Origin: Tachypleus tridentatus
Taxonomy: Eukaryota; Arthropoda; Merostomata; Xiphosura; Limulidae
Assembly (NCBI RefSeq): GCF_004210375.1
Contig: NC_134825.1
Coordinates: 73,213,558 to 73,277,557 of the forward strand
Reading direction: 5' to 3'
DNA length: 64,000 nucleotides
The notes beneath the pieces are model-generated. The model ran no database searches. It worked only from the letters and a program-made list of their open reading frames with translations, and was not told the origin of the DNA. Of this stretch, positions 1-12,330 are shown piece after piece (position 1 is the first letter of the stretch; every line of letters begins with the position of its first letter). The position numbers and the translations under genes were made by a program.

Positions 1-1750
1 CTATCGTACAGTTTGATTTTATCACTGCTAGTAAATTATGTATTCTTTCAACTTTAAATGTTTGTTTCTTAGCAGCATCTATTTGTGTACTTTAGTCTAA
101 TCATAAAACACATTGTGGTTCTTTCTATTTTTATATTTCATGTAATACAAATATATATATATATATATAAATCTTCAGATGACTTTTCACATCTCAAACT
201 TGTTGCTCTGAGATGTACACCAACAAACTGTTATACACGTGATCGTGAAGAAAGACCCTTTATTTACACTCTATGTACAACTTTTTAACTAAGTTTAAAG
301 GAGACATTTTCCTTTTTATAACTCTCCTTTTAACATCTAACATTTCCTACTGTTATCCCTTACTTATCAGTTTTATATTTCTGTCATTTTCATTCTGTTT
401 CGCTTACGTCGTTTCTTTACAAAATTGATTCACCAGTATTGTTACACCTCCAACCAACTCAAACAGTGAAAGACAACAATAAAACGGGGCCACAATAATA
501 GTGAATACTTGCATACAGTAACTAAGGAGACGAGATATTAAAATAAAAACCAAACGGTGCGAAGAAAGAACATTTTGGATGAAAAGGTTTCTCACCTTGC
601 ATTCCAAGGATACTTCGACAAGTACGATTTGTAGGTATAAATATTTTAATTGTATATTCACATAAGGCCATTCTATAAATCTGAATTTATATTTTTGAAA
701 TGAGAAACAAAAATTAGGCAATTAGTAAGTGACATTTACGTTACTCTAAAACCTGCGAGAGGCTTAGTAATTAGCGTTAGCCAACACTGGATTGTTTTAG
801 ACAGCGTCGTATTGAAAAATTTAGAAAAAGTGAACATTTTCTGAGAAAAAAAAGATTCATTTTACAGAAAGTACTACAGGGGAAAAGCGTTCGGATTGTG
901 CTGATATAAACAGTAATTTTTTATGTATTAAATATGGTACCGTTTATTGAAAAAATAAGTATTTTAAACTCCATTTCTTAAAATTATATTTATAAATTAC
1001 ATCAATAAAGATGTAATCAAACCTTCAGGTTTAGTCCTAGTGAAAGTCGTGTTCTTGTTACAAGAACAATACTTAAAATTCTGTTCTATAATAAACAAAG
1101 GTTTGTTGTACGTATTGTAGTTTGTTGTTTTTTTGTAATTGTCTGAATTTAGAATACCAAAGTGGGAATCTTATAGATTTTTGTCTATGGTACAATGTAA
1201 TAGTTAGTGACACAATGTATTTATTATTTCGGTTACAAAGATACAAATATACACGCAGTGTTCTTTGTATAATAATAAATTTAGAAAATATGACTTAAAT
1301 TATTCTTTATGTTCAATTTACCAAAAATATATATCTTCAATATTATATAATGCTGTAACTGTGAACCCATAGTCTGTACTATGTTGTTGTATTATTAATT
1401 AACTTTGCTTTTAGTTTGTGATTTTAGTAAATTTTGGATAATTATATATATATATATGTTTTCAATATTTTACAGATTTCATCTTCAGTATTTAAAGCAA
1501 AACAAAAATAATACATTATTTCTAACTAAATAACTAAAATACATTGCTGAAATAACAATTATTTAGTCGAAACTAAAATACATAGAAAGCAAATTACTAA
1601 CAATAAAAATACTGTACATATTTTAAATGGTACAATTTTAATGAAGACTACATGATATTCGGTGTTGGTTAAAGTTGTTTCATGTTGATGGTTTATTTAA
1701 GTACTAATTCCAGATGAGTGTCATCCCTACAAATACTATTTTTTTTATAG
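1..1750. other. AT-rich non-coding DNA
   Basis: No gene is visible. Open frames here are short, lack recognisable domains and have the low-complexity composition expected of AT-rich DNA. A perfect (AT)n microsatellite lies at about 153-173, and a shorter (TA)n run at about 1443-1456. Confidence 0.6.
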
Positions 1751-2278
1751 TTCGTGTCCTGTTTCTTCACAATGATGGTTTATAAACGAAAACTATGAGT
1801 TACTCAACTTTATATGTATTTTCATAAACAATCCCATATTTTATTAGCTCTTACTACTAGATGGCGTTCGGCTTTGTCAATACATCAGGCCCTGCAGTCT
1901 TCTTGGGTGAAAATATGGACAAGCCATGAGCAAAGATAAATTCAGATGTCTTTAGTCAGAAGAAATCCCATGTGTATGGTATGGGGTTAAACCTAATCTG
2001 GAACTAAAACATAATTCGTGTCCTGTTTCTTCACAATGATGGTTTATAAACGAAAACTATGAGTTACTCAACTTTATATGTATTTTCATGAACAATCCCA
2101 TATTTTATTAGCTCTTGCTACTAGATGGCGTTCGGCTTTGTCAATACATCAGGCCCTGCAGTCTTCTTGGGTGAAAATATGGACAAGCCATGAGCAAAGA
2201 TAAATTCAGATGTCTTTAGTCAGAAGAAATCCCATGTGTATGGTATGGGGTTAAACCTAATCTGGAACTAAAACATAA
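1751..2278. repeat. 264-bp perfect-boundary tandem duplication
   Basis: Positions 1751-2014 and 2015-2278 are head-to-tail copies of a 264-bp unit that begins ttcgtgtcctgtttcttcac and ends ctggaactaaaacataa. By eye they differ at two positions (cataaacaa/catgaacaa and cttactac/cttgctac), so the duplication is recent. No coding sequence or transposon end is recognised in the unit. Confidence 0.95.
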
Positions 2279-4544
2279 TTTGTAAGTTATTAAAAAGCAA
2301 CTATCTATCACCATATTGCTCTGTGCTTTTTGTTTTTTAACCTATCTTTCTCACTTACCAAATTTTTTATTCTACCACAATTTGTGAACACCTTTCACAT
2401 GCTGAGTGCACGCCCACATATCATATTTTAAAATTTAAGCAAATCATAATTCTAAATATATACGAACAGTTTTACTTAGAAATACTTTAGGCATTCAATG
2501 TATGCCACAAATAAGAATGAAAACCAATCCAGACTTTCATGTTTGTTTCCATGTGAACTCTCACGAGTTTCTCCAGTAGACAATCTACCTATTGATTTTT
2601 AACTCCTAATCCCAAATCCTATGATTGTATTTGTTAACTAATTATCGTTTCTACACATACTAATAACTCATGTTTCGTTTTTCGTACAATTTTCTTTGTG
2701 GTTTACTTGCCACAACCTTTTTATCTTAATTTTTTATGATATTACATAATTTAATCTAAACAACGACCACGACTTGTGAGTATCTTTCAGATGTTGAGTG
2801 CACACTTTTATATTAAATATTAAACTTTAAGCAAGAAATAATTCTAAATCTGTATGAACAGTTTTACTCAGAAATACTTTGTAATTAATAATTTTGTGAC
2901 ATCCATACAATGTTAAGTCACAAAGAAAAAAGGAAATCCAATCCAGATTGAACAGAGAACGTTATATACTACTTGTTTTATACAACATACTCTGAACCGT
3001 AGTGTCTGTCTGTTCGTTCATCTGTCTCCTGTTTATGACGGCCACTTCTGGTGTTGAGAGTGAAAAACTACACTAACTTGTTATGATTTAATAACACTAT
3101 CATTCACATACCAACATGTGACGTAACGGTATGTTGCTGTTGAGTGGTTCTTAACATCAATGAAATACTCAATCATTACTTGTAGTTGTTGGTATAAGTA
3201 GGTTTGTCTCTCAGAGAAACATAATTAATAATATAAATAATTTAAATTGTTACATTAACTTAAACTTTTCCCGTTATGAGATATGAATGTTTCTCTGTGA
3301 TAAGAAATTAGGTAAGGAATATAGGTTTAGAAAGTTTGATTAATAACAGCAAAATATACCAGTCATTCAAATTTATATTGAATTTTGTCTAATGAACAAT
3401 TAATTTTATGTTTGAGGGCATTAAAGTCATTTGTTGAAGCACTAGACGCAAAGAGATAAACAGAACTTCAAAACGAATTGTTTGAAAAATTCTGTTTGGT
3501 ACTGTATCTGAGATGTATACAAACTTTAGATTCCAGTTGCATACAGATAATTTGAACACATTTAATTCTAGCATTTGGTTACCATCATATAACAAGTACC
3601 ATGTTTTATATATTTTAATATAATTCAGTCCCCATATGATACAGCACTTATTGTACAGAGTTACAACGTTAAAATTAGGGTTTAAATTATTTTCTGTGAA
3701 CACAACAGATAGTCGATAAGGCTTTACTGCAGAAATAACACACACCTAATATCATTTACTTTTCTTCGATGTTATACTTGAAAAAAATGCTTATTTTGCA
3801 ATATATTTTTCAACAAATTATTTATTAATATTTTATTCAGATGTTTTGTACTTGATATAAAGTTACTAGTCCTGATTTTATTTAAATATTGATATTAGAT
3901 ATTATTACATAATCATTTGCCATATTAAATGTTGAGTTTTGTTTACATAGTTATATTTAATGGTTTGTTTTGATTTTCAGAATTCTGTCAAATATACTGC
4001 AGCATAATTATCTGAGATAACTTGAAATTACTGGCTCAAGTTTTAATGGAAACTATAAGAAGAGACGAAGGAGAAAAGAGATTTCTGTTTGTCTGCCGTA
4101 TTAATTGGATGAATTCAGTATATTGGAAATGTTTGCTTGGCTGACACAAACTTTATTTTGGAAAGACAATGTAATAAGATTCGCAACATGTTTTGTTAGG
4201 CATCGTTTTGAAAAAATATTTAAAACTACACACACATAGAAAATTATACCAGATTATTGTACATCGTCTAAAATATCTAGTTTCATACTATTTTCGATAG
4301 AATATCTTTTTGTTCTCACATAACAGCTATTATTGTTCAGTGCAGCCTTCAACATGTGAAAATATATTTGGTTCCACTAGCCTTGAAACTCTTACCTACC
4401 CCACATTTTAACTTGGTTCATCTGCGTTGTAGCATGTAAATAAGCAAGCACAACGCTTCACTGAAACATACTCTACTGTTAAAGCTGGCAGCTGGCTTCC
4501 TATTTACTGTAGAACACAACCTTTAAAGTTGACAGAAAAGAGGC
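2279..4544. other. AT-rich non-coding DNA with a diverged 100-bp duplication
   Basis: No gene is seen. Segments 2391-2489 and 2781-2880 are diverged direct copies: both contain tgagtgcac, then a run ending in attctaaat, then gaacagttttact and agaaatactt. They look like two fragments of one old dispersed repeat. The rest shows no recognised feature. Confidence 0.5.
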
Positions 4545-4890
4545 ACCAGAAATGGGAAGTGTGATGAGAGTAATGTATCTATCGGAAATATATTTTCAGT
4601 GTAAGAAAACACAAACTTTGATACGATATCTTACCCAAAAAACACATAATAACAGGAATATCATTGAGAATCTCACATTGACTTTGTGGAGGAACCTAGA
4701 TGAGCAGTCCTCAGAAAGTGTCCTCAGGATGTGGTTGGAGTGTGACTTCTCTTCTTGGAGGAACACATTAGTGAGATAACGCACAAACCAGGTATACTCT
4801 ACTCCCATCTTGAAAGTCCGGGTCACTAAGTTGGGTGTAAAAATGACATTCTCAACTGTGGATACGCTGGCTGGTTCACCTTCTTTCCCA
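4545..4890 (+). repeat. Old dispersed repeat R1, left copy
   Basis: This stretch contains tatctatcggaaatatat, cagtgtaagaaa and tacgatatcttacc. The last two recur in the opposite orientation at 9390-9660, with shared blocks continuing for about 300 bp. An antisense open frame (4596-4919) is a by-product of the repeat, with no domain. The repeat class is unknown. Confidence 0.55.
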
Positions 4891-6159
4891 TGGTGGGGCA
4901 GGGACATCAGAGCAAACACAATGACATATAATTTCAGTCACGTGGTCAGAGCGTTTGCTGTACATCTCCGTTGACTTGGTCTGTGGTTTCGTAATTACGT
5001 ACAGGACAGCCTTCTCTTTTGACACTCATGGAAAGAGTCCTCCAGTCATATCTTCATACTTCTGGTGGTGGAAATCCATCTTGGGTGAATTGACAAAATG
5101 TTCAAATACGTACTCACTCCCACCCAGTACTTTATCCTCGTGACCCAGCCATTTTCCCTGTTTCATACTGTGCTCGAGAAGCTCATGTAGTGGCTAGATA
5201 ATCCATTACTACTGTTTTGGTTCCCTCACTTTGAATCGTACCAAAGCCACACACCTTCAGAAGTGTTAATGTTTACTGGTTGGGATACATCATGGAACAA
5301 CAACCTCATCTTAAACTTATGTACCAGCATAACAAATTCCTCCAATCAGTGTGCCCGACCTCTGTTCTGTTCATTGGACATGTTTGTATTCCTTACCACT
5401 GCTAGTGAATTGTTTGATTATGACCCATTCTGACAATTTCGTGGTGAATTTTTATATCAATCATAGATCAGGTATCAGATCTTTAATTTTTTTTAAAAAC
5501 ACTCGATCGTCATGATTCGGTATCTACCCAATGGATTTGCTGTATAGATTTTCACGTATTTGAACCGATGAACTTGAAAACAGATTATCTGTATTTGATA
5601 TGCCTATCAAAAAGCCGCTTCATCCACAAGTTTTCTGATGCATATGTGTCCTTTTGGGTAGTTACGCCTTATTTCCTCGTCAATAGTGAAATTTCACGAG
5701 TGGAGCAGTATAGAGAGAGCTAGTAAAAAATAACATCATTATCCATTAATAAGAATCATGTGAGTTTAGGTTGAAGTTGCCTAAAAACTAGTGTCATGCA
5801 GATACTCAAGGCAGATAGATGTTCACAGAAGATATAATCGCTGTGTGAAATGTTAATTTTCTAAAACCAGATGACTTCTGAACTAACCAACAGGAGATAA
5901 TAGAATAGGGGTTCCAATCTTCATCTCTACATTTGACACAATAGTTTTATGATGTGTTAAAATTTTTCTTCCTGCTTTTACTTTAACGTTTTTCATGCTG
6001 TTTATTACTTTTTGTTTTGTAGAGTTATTAAATAACTGTAGTTTCAAAATTCACTCCAGTTGAACACGAATCTTAAATTTCATATTACTTTTCATACCTT
6101 CTTCACCTGGGAGTATTTTTCAACACATTTCTCGATCGGTCCGAATTTTCTTTCTTTTC
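4891..6159. other. Non-coding interval, no gene seen
   Basis: This interval is less AT-rich than the window ends. Its reading frames are short and broken and no domain is recognised. It lies between the left R1 repeat copy and the hAT element and may be part of a larger decayed element. Confidence 0.4.
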
Positions 6160-6167
6160 GTTTAGGT
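6160..6167 (+). repeat. hAT target-site duplication, left
   Basis: The 8-bp word gtttaggt lies immediately before the left terminus of the hAT element. It is repeated exactly at 8497-8504, immediately after the right terminus. Eight base pairs is the usual hAT duplication length. Confidence 0.93.
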
Positions 6168-8496
6168 CAGTAGTTCTTAACTTGGGTTTAATCGAACAAC
6201 AGGGGTTTGATGAGTCAGTCTCAGGGATTCGGCGGAGGTCAAGACACCCACACTGTGTGTGTGTCCATTCCGTTCACCCCACTCGTATGATTCGTGACGT
6301 CATGCTTCACTTGGCCATCATTGGCTCCGGCTGATCACGTCACATCACTTGGCCTTAATATCTGTGCTGCAGGGAACGTCGTGACTTGTGACTGTAGTAA
6401 TTGTGCGTCATTTGTGATTTTTTCCTAATCTTTCAATCCCTTCATACTAACTACGTCGAGCGAAAACAGAAATTGGTCGAACGAATGTGTACAATATGGA
6501 TTCACGGAACATGATGGGAGTCAGCGTCCTCAATGCATGATTTGCAATGCCAAGTTGAGCAATTCTAGTCTAGCACTGGCAAAAATAAGAGAACGCTCCC
6601 TAAAGCTGCATGGAGATGGGAAATACAAGAACACAATGCTTGCTGAATTCAAGGTAAAGAGAGCCAGGTTCGATGAAAAGGCTACTTTGCCTGTTCTCGG
6701 CTTTGTACCGAACCACAAACCGATCCTCACAGCATCGTACGAAGTTGCGTATTTGATCGCAAAGAACCACACACCATTGGTGAAGCACTCGTAAAACCAG
6801 CCGCGTTGAAGATGGCGAATATCATGCTGGGCAAAGCTGCTGAAAATAAGTTATCCCAAATTCCTCTTTCAAATGACACCATCAGCAGCAGAATAGATGA
6901 CATGAGCGATGACATCTTGGCTCAAGTAGTTGCAGATCTGATTTCAAGCCCAGCAAAATTCAGCTTTCAACTCGACGAGACCACCGACGTTTTCAATCTG
7001 AGCCAGCTTGTTGTATTCTTGCGCTATGTGAAGAACAACAAGATAAAAGAAGATTATTTTTATTTTGTAAGCCTCTTACAATAACAACTAAGGCAGCCGA
7101 CGTGAAGAAACTTGTGGATGACTTCTTCAGAGACAACGATCTTTCGTGGGATATGGTTTCTGCAGTTTGTTCGGACGGAACTCCAGTCATGCTGGGACGA
7201 AACTCTAATTTTGGTGCGCAGGTAAAAGCCGATGGACAATACATCATTGTAACGCATTGTGTTCTTCACAAGCATGCATTGGCAACAAAAACCTTGCCTT
7301 CAAAACTGGCAGAAGTATTAAAAATTGTAGTGGAATGTGTGAACTTTGTGCGAAATAGTGTCATGAAGCACCGCATCTTCAAAGAACTGTGTAATGAAAT
7401 GGACTCTGAATTCGAGGTACTTCTGTACCATTCTTACGTTCGGTGGCTATCCCGGGGAAAGGTGCTGAATCGTGTTTTTGCTATGCGTGTGGAATTAGCC
7501 CTGTTTTTGCGAGAGCGCCAACATTGTCATACAGATTGCTTCGAAAAATCTGAGTTTATTCTCATTTTTGCGTACATGACCGATATCTTCAATGTTCTCA
7601 ATCATCGCAATCAACAGATGCAGGGCGGTGGAGTCAACATCATCGAAGCGGAAGAAAACCTGAACGCTCTTAAAAAAAAGCTACCGTTACGGAAACGACG
7701 AACAGAGAATGATAACTTCGCAAACTTTCCCCTGCTGGACGACTGTGTAAGTAAGGTCGAAGATGTGTCTGAAATCGGAGATATTTCTATTCCCGGGGAA
7801 CTGAAGCAAGTAATTGCCATGCACTTAGATGAGCTCGCAAAGTCTCTCGACGGATACTTCCCCACCGGAGCGTCATATCCAGCATGGGTGAGACAGCCGT
7901 TCACGTTTAGTGTTGTGACAGCAGATGTCAATGATGAATACCTCGACGAAATCATTGAACTTCAGCAGAGCCAGGTTCAACAGCAACTCTCCAGAACAAC
8001 AACTATCTCAACGTTTTGGTGTCACCAAATCGTAGCGTATCCTCTTATTGCTAAGAAAGCCCTTGAGATACTCATACCATTTGTTACAACGTAACTTTGC
8101 GAGCAATCCTTTTCGATGATGGTAGACATAAAAACGAAGAAAATGAACAGACTTTGTTGCGAAAATGATATGAGAGTGGCACTTGCCAAGGTGAAGCCGC
8201 GCATTTCTGAACATGTCTCTGAAAGGCAACAGCAAAAGTCACATTGATTTGCAGTAAATACTCTTTGAGTTATGTTTTTGTTTTTGTGTGAAATTCATGT
8301 TTTGTTTGTTTTGCTCTTTGAACACAGTGATATTGTGTGCAACTGATGCATGGTTCATTTTGTGCACTAATAAAACATTTACTTATGTTTTGAATTTGAA
8401 AAAATCATATTTTATTTTTTCAATTACGAAGGGTTCAGTGAATGCAAGTACGAAACTTCCGGGGTTCAGTGCCTCCAACAAGGTTAAGAACCACTG
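6168..8496 (+). mobile_element. hAT-superfamily DNA transposon, copy 1 (ZBED/SCAND3-like)
   Basis: This 2,329-bp element has terminal inverted repeats: the left end starts cagtagttcttaac, and the right end, read inward on the other strand, starts cagtggttcttaac. A perfect 8-bp duplication (gtttaggt) flanks it. It contains a single transposase-like coding region with a BED-type finger, a DDE-like core and a C-terminal hAT dimerisation region, on the same strand. The transposase is broken, so the copy cannot move on its own. A second, independently damaged copy lies at 36674-38934. The intact duplication suggests a moderately recent insertion. Confidence 0.95.
6453..8247 (+). pseudogene. hAT transposase pseudogene, copy 1
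   Basis: This is the remnant of a transposase related to the ZBED5/SCAND3 group. The start codon is ACG at 6453, where copy 2 has ATG. The N-terminus has a BED-like finger (CMICNAKLS then KLHG), with the first expected His replaced by Arg. A frameshift near 6750 follows a small deletion, and a second lies near 7075. The longest open part (7102-8094) contains VCSDGTPVMLGR, the VRWLSRGKVL motif and FWCHQIVAYPLIAKKALEIL of the dimerisation region. The upstream frame has LDETTD, probably the first catalytic Asp. A TAA at 8092-8094 interrupts the dimerisation region, where copy 2 reads TAT. The frame then continues through LCEQSF to a natural stop at 8245-8247. Two frameshifts, a stop and a lost start argue against a domesticated gene. 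Confidence 0.92.
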
Positions 8497-8504
8497 GTTT
8501 AGGT
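8497..8504 (+). repeat. hAT target-site duplication, right
   Basis: An exact copy of gtttaggt directly follows the right terminal repeat and pairs with 6160-6167. Confidence 0.93.
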
Positions 8505-9389
8505 CGATGCACTCCTAATCTGTCTACTAGTGAAGTAATTTCTTTTCTGGGGGTGACAGTAGTAATGGAAGTCCTCATACCCTTGAGTCACACTTACTTT
8601 TACACCTGTCACTCAGTATGACAGAATAATTGGAACCTTGTATCCATTACTTAATTACTTTAATATACTTTATACAGTGTGTTCTTTCAATACCCGAGTG
8701 TTCTGATAGTTATTTAATCAGTGAAATACTCAATATCTGTACACATGTTCCACCCATCTCAGAAAGAAAGGTCTTAACTTTTTGGTTCCCAGTACCACGT
8801 TGTTCTGCTTAGATGGTAAATTAATTCTATCAAGACTGGACCAAGTTACCTGCATATTTGCATGTTTCCTTCCCAAGGTTTTATCCGAAAATCAGTCTAC
8901 ACCGGCATCTGTCCTTCTGATAACACCTTTATGACCAGCTCAAACTTAATTTCCAGTCCTTATCCTTCTTCAGAAAATACCTCCCTCTTAGTACTTCCCC
9001 TTAGATATCACTCATTCATCAGACTCAGTATATAATTATCATCCCGCTGTCACCACTCTCCGGTTTCAAACGTGGGTTTGGACTAACTGTACATATAGCT
9101 TATTTACTTTTCATTTCCATGTATCAATTTTCCTTTGTGGTATACAACAGAACGCTATAACCGGGCGGGTACAATCTCCTGCTGGTTATTTTGTGGTAGA
9201 ACTGGTTTTAGAAAGGTACTGAACCAACCAAATAATATTAGTTGGTTAAGAAACCTCCTTCATATCTTCTTCAAAAGGTTGATTCCCGAGAGGTCTGGTA
9301 TGGAAACGAGATAGACTAGTCTAGATGTACTATGTTGGCTAAGATATCACTCATTACCATAGGAAAGGTGGACCAACCATCATATCTAC
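8505..9389. other. Non-coding interval, no gene seen
   Basis: No domain-bearing frame was found. The interval lies between the hAT right flank and the inverted R1 copy and may belong to the same decayed repeat complex. Confidence 0.4.
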
Positions 9390-9660
9390 AATTAAGGTTG
9401 TCATCCTCTTTTAACACTCAGTTTAGTGAAACATACTGTCAGGATAGGCGAAGACTGTATCTGGTTATGAGCGTTCTCCCACATGTGTATTCCTCTAAGT
9501 TGAGATGTTACACTCTATAGAGATGAATTTGGACACTTTCCGCTGGGTGCTCATCAATGTTTCCTCAACCAAGTCAGTGTGAGTTTAGGTAAGATATCGT
9601 AATAATTTCTTACACTGATACCTCGACTCACACTTCTGGTACTTCTTTTCTTGGAAGCAG
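9390..9660 (-). repeat. Old dispersed repeat R1, inverted copy
   Basis: Read on the minus strand, this contains cagtgtaagaaa, tacgatatcttacc and aaagtgtcc in the same order as 4600-4730, with many substitutions. A short direct fragment (tatctatcggaaatatat) lies at about 9758-9775 on the plus strand. The pair forms a diverged inverted repeat with the hAT element between the arms. Confidence 0.55.
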
Positions 9661-9949
9661 CTGCGACAGTAGAAGTAGTCACATTCCTGTTGAAACCTTG
9701 GGTAGGTGGAACTAGTGGCGGCAGAAACTGCACGGTAAAGCCATCATATGAGAAGTGGTATCTATCGGAAATATATTTACGGTGTATGAGAACATTATGT
9801 TTTCATAAATTCACAATCAACGTACAATAGCATCTTGTTTAAAAAAATATAGACACTATAGATGTAAATCAAAGCTGAAAATCTACATTACCAAAATTGT
9901 ATTCAAATTTTATGTGTGTAATCTAGTTAGTTAGTTATCACCATTAGAT

Positions 9950-10033
9950 TCCATCTAGGAACATAGGGCCGCAATCGCTTGCGGATTCTTCAACAAGTAT
10001 TTAAGTGAGTAGGTTGTTAGCCCATTGCACTGA
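9950..10033. repeat. Unidentified GC-richer block joined to a SINE
   Basis: This contains the near-palindrome ccgcaatcgcttgcgg and abuts the truncated 3' side of the SINE-A copy at 10034. Its composition differs from the surrounding AT-rich DNA. The family is unknown; it may be part of a dispersed element. Confidence 0.35.
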
Positions 10034-10257
10034 GCCGTCTCTAATTTAGCAGTGTAAGACTAGAGGGAAGGCAGCTAGTCATCACCACCCACCGCCAACT
10101 CTTGGGCTACTCTTTTACCAACGAATACTAGGATTGACCGTCACATTATAACGCCCCCATGGCTGGGAGGGCGAGCGTGTTTGACGCGACGCGGGCACGA
10201 ACCCGCGACCCTCGGATTAAGAGTCGCACGCCTTACGCGCTTGGCCATGCTAGGCCC
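10034..10257 (-). mobile_element. SINE-A (tRNA-like head), tail-truncated
   Basis: SINE-A is the dominant short repeat here. On its sense strand it has a tRNA-like head (ggccatgc, then gagtcg, then a B-box-like ggttcgaatcc), a body containing gttggcggtgggtggtgatg, and a tail ending in cgaaattc plus an aaac-rich run. This minus-strand copy keeps the head and body but lacks the tail. Confidence 0.9.
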
Positions 10258-11151
10258 TGTGTGTAATCTAGTTTACATATAAATCATTGTAGATAAACTT
10301 ATCTACCGCTCTTTCTGTTTGTAAGTTCAAAAGTAAAATTACTTGGCTTTCTTTATGCAAAATATTTGCCATCATAACTTATTTGTATGTTTAACCTGTA
10401 AAGGCAGATCACAGATGTAATGACGCACGTATATGATGTAACAGTAATATCTGATTCCATGTAGTCCGAAACATCAATTATGGTAAGGATATTGTTGAAA
10501 CATTTTATTCAGATTCAAAGATATTATATCCACATGCTCATATTATTTATTGATACGAATAATTGAAATCATGTATATGTTTTTGCAATAAGATTTTATC
10601 AAAACTGTAGGTATGCTGTGTAAATAAAATTATAAAAAAACAACAACTAAAGACTGAATTCTTTAAACAGTGAACAGACAGTTTGTCTGATATATTTTCA
10701 TTACAATGGTTCTTAACCAACATGAGGAATGTCTTTACATTTGTTAATTTCAATACAACCATGTACTGAAAGTACAAAGTACTAACTAATTTACATTTTA
10801 TCGTATCTTTTTACGGTTCTACTATTATTAGATAGGCTTCTTTAAAAGATTCTAACAAACAAGTTTTTAAATCTTCATAACATGTTCGATCCTACCTGAT
10901 TCTTTCAATACTAAATTATTATTTAACAGAAACTGATCAAGAAAACATTTCTACATTTACTGAAATATTGAAATTGTTCACGTGTGATGATTTAATACGA
11001 TCACATTTTATATTTTTTAGCAGTACACACAGGGTTCAGAATGTTATATTAAAATAATTTTGAATAACCAAATCAATATCTTGAATATGAGGTTCAAGTG
11101 GTACAGTAGCAACATTATTTGGTATTTTGATGCCACTAAGACATTGAGTCC
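10258..11151. other. AT-rich non-coding DNA
   Basis: Nothing recognisable is present beyond short random frames. Confidence 0.5.
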
Positions 11152-11276
11152 TTATAAAGTGACGGTCAATCCCACTATTCATGACTGAAAAACTAGCTGA
11201 AGAGTTCGCAGTCTTTCACTGCTAAATTAGGAACGGCTAGCGGAGATAACTCTCATGTGACTTTGAGCAAAGTTCA
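11152..11276 (+). mobile_element. SINE-A body fragment, diverged
   Basis: The fragment carries gtgacggtcaatcccactatt and, after an internal deletion, actgctaaattaggaacggctagc. The tRNA-like head and part of the body are missing. Confidence 0.75.
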
Positions 11277-11427
11277 AGCTACACCAAGCCAATTAACACA
11301 ATATCACTGATATACCTTATTCTCTAAGGGACATATTCGACTTTTATTTCGATATAGTTGCATTGAAGTGGATTTTTACTATAAGCCACTGTAATAACAC
11401 CATTTTTACGATATTCACACCAATAAC

Positions 11428-11515
11428 AGCTTCGCTTCAGTCATAGTGACACCCATACTGATGTCTCAGAAGTCACAGTGACACTTGTAGACGTGACGTG
11501 ACTGAAAGCGGAGCT
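11428..11515. repeat. 88-bp imperfect hairpin
   Basis: The left arm agcttcgcttcagtca (11428-11443) pairs with tgactgaaagcggagct (11499-11515) with two differences. The loop contains several gtgac/gtcac words that could pair further. No transposon or RNA gene is recognised. Confidence 0.55.
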
Positions 11516-12057
11516 AGTTTTACTATCTGACATTTTGTGTGTAAGTATGACGAGTTTTTGTAGCGTTTATTACATACAGGAAAACTTTGTGTTTACAGTT
11601 TTGACTGATGATTTAGATAAAGTAAAATGTTAGTAATTTGGAATGTCTATGACGAATTCCTATTCCAACCTTGCAACAACAACCACAGACTTAGCTACCG
11701 ATTCATTAGTTTTCACTTGTTCAGAGAGACACAGTTATGGACATTCCAGATACAGAATACATAGATATTTTCAGTTACCTAGGGTTAAGTGCCTCATATT
11801 GAATGTATAAAAAGTTTAGATGTCTTGTAATAGGCTGGGTGTACAGTATCAGACTCATTCATTTTGGTAATGTAGTAAACAACTGGTTCAAAAATTGCTA
11901 AACTGGACCCAGATGTGTTCTGTATAATCACCTTCACTTACTTAGCAGTATTTCATGTGTGCTGATGGTTGATATCTTTCTTTACCTTTAGCGAGTCAAC
12001 TTGTTTGTTAGGTTCTTCGATAACGTTTACTACATCTATAAGTGTTAGACCTATATT

Positions 12058-12330
12058 GTTTGTTTTTGAAATTTCAGGCAAAGCTACACAAAGACTATCT
12101 AAGCTAGCCCTCCCTAATTTAGTAGTTTAAGAATAGAGGGAAGGCAGACAATCATCACCCACCGCCAACTTTTGGGCTACTATTTTACCGACGAGTACTG
12201 GGATTGGCTCACATTATAACGCCCCCCTCCCCCCCTGACTAAAACGCAAGCATGCTTGTTGTGACAGGGATTCGACCTGTTTCCTTCAGATTACAAGTCA
12301 AGTACCCTAACCACCTGGCTATGCCGGTAC
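12058..12330 (-). mobile_element. SINE-A, near full length, diverged
   Basis: Reading from the left it has the tail (aaatttcaggcaaagctacac), the body (ctaatttagtag, caccgccaac) and the tRNA-like head ending ctggctatgccgg. A C-rich tract (cccccctcccccc) interrupts the head side. Confidence 0.85.

Noticed and set aside
404-721. 105-codon minus-strand frame
   Set aside because: No domain, promoter or splice context. The composition is that of random AT-rich DNA.
3389-3745. 118-codon minus-strand frame
   Set aside because: No recognisable motif or neighbour. Length is compatible with chance in a 64-kb window.
4596-4919. 107-codon minus-strand frame
   Set aside because: It lies inside dispersed repeat R1. 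The related copy at 9390-9660 does not preserve the frame, and no domain is seen.
6453-8247. Domesticated hAT-derived host gene
   Set aside because: The coding region has a lost start codon, two frameshifts and an internal stop, and the element keeps its termini and target duplication.
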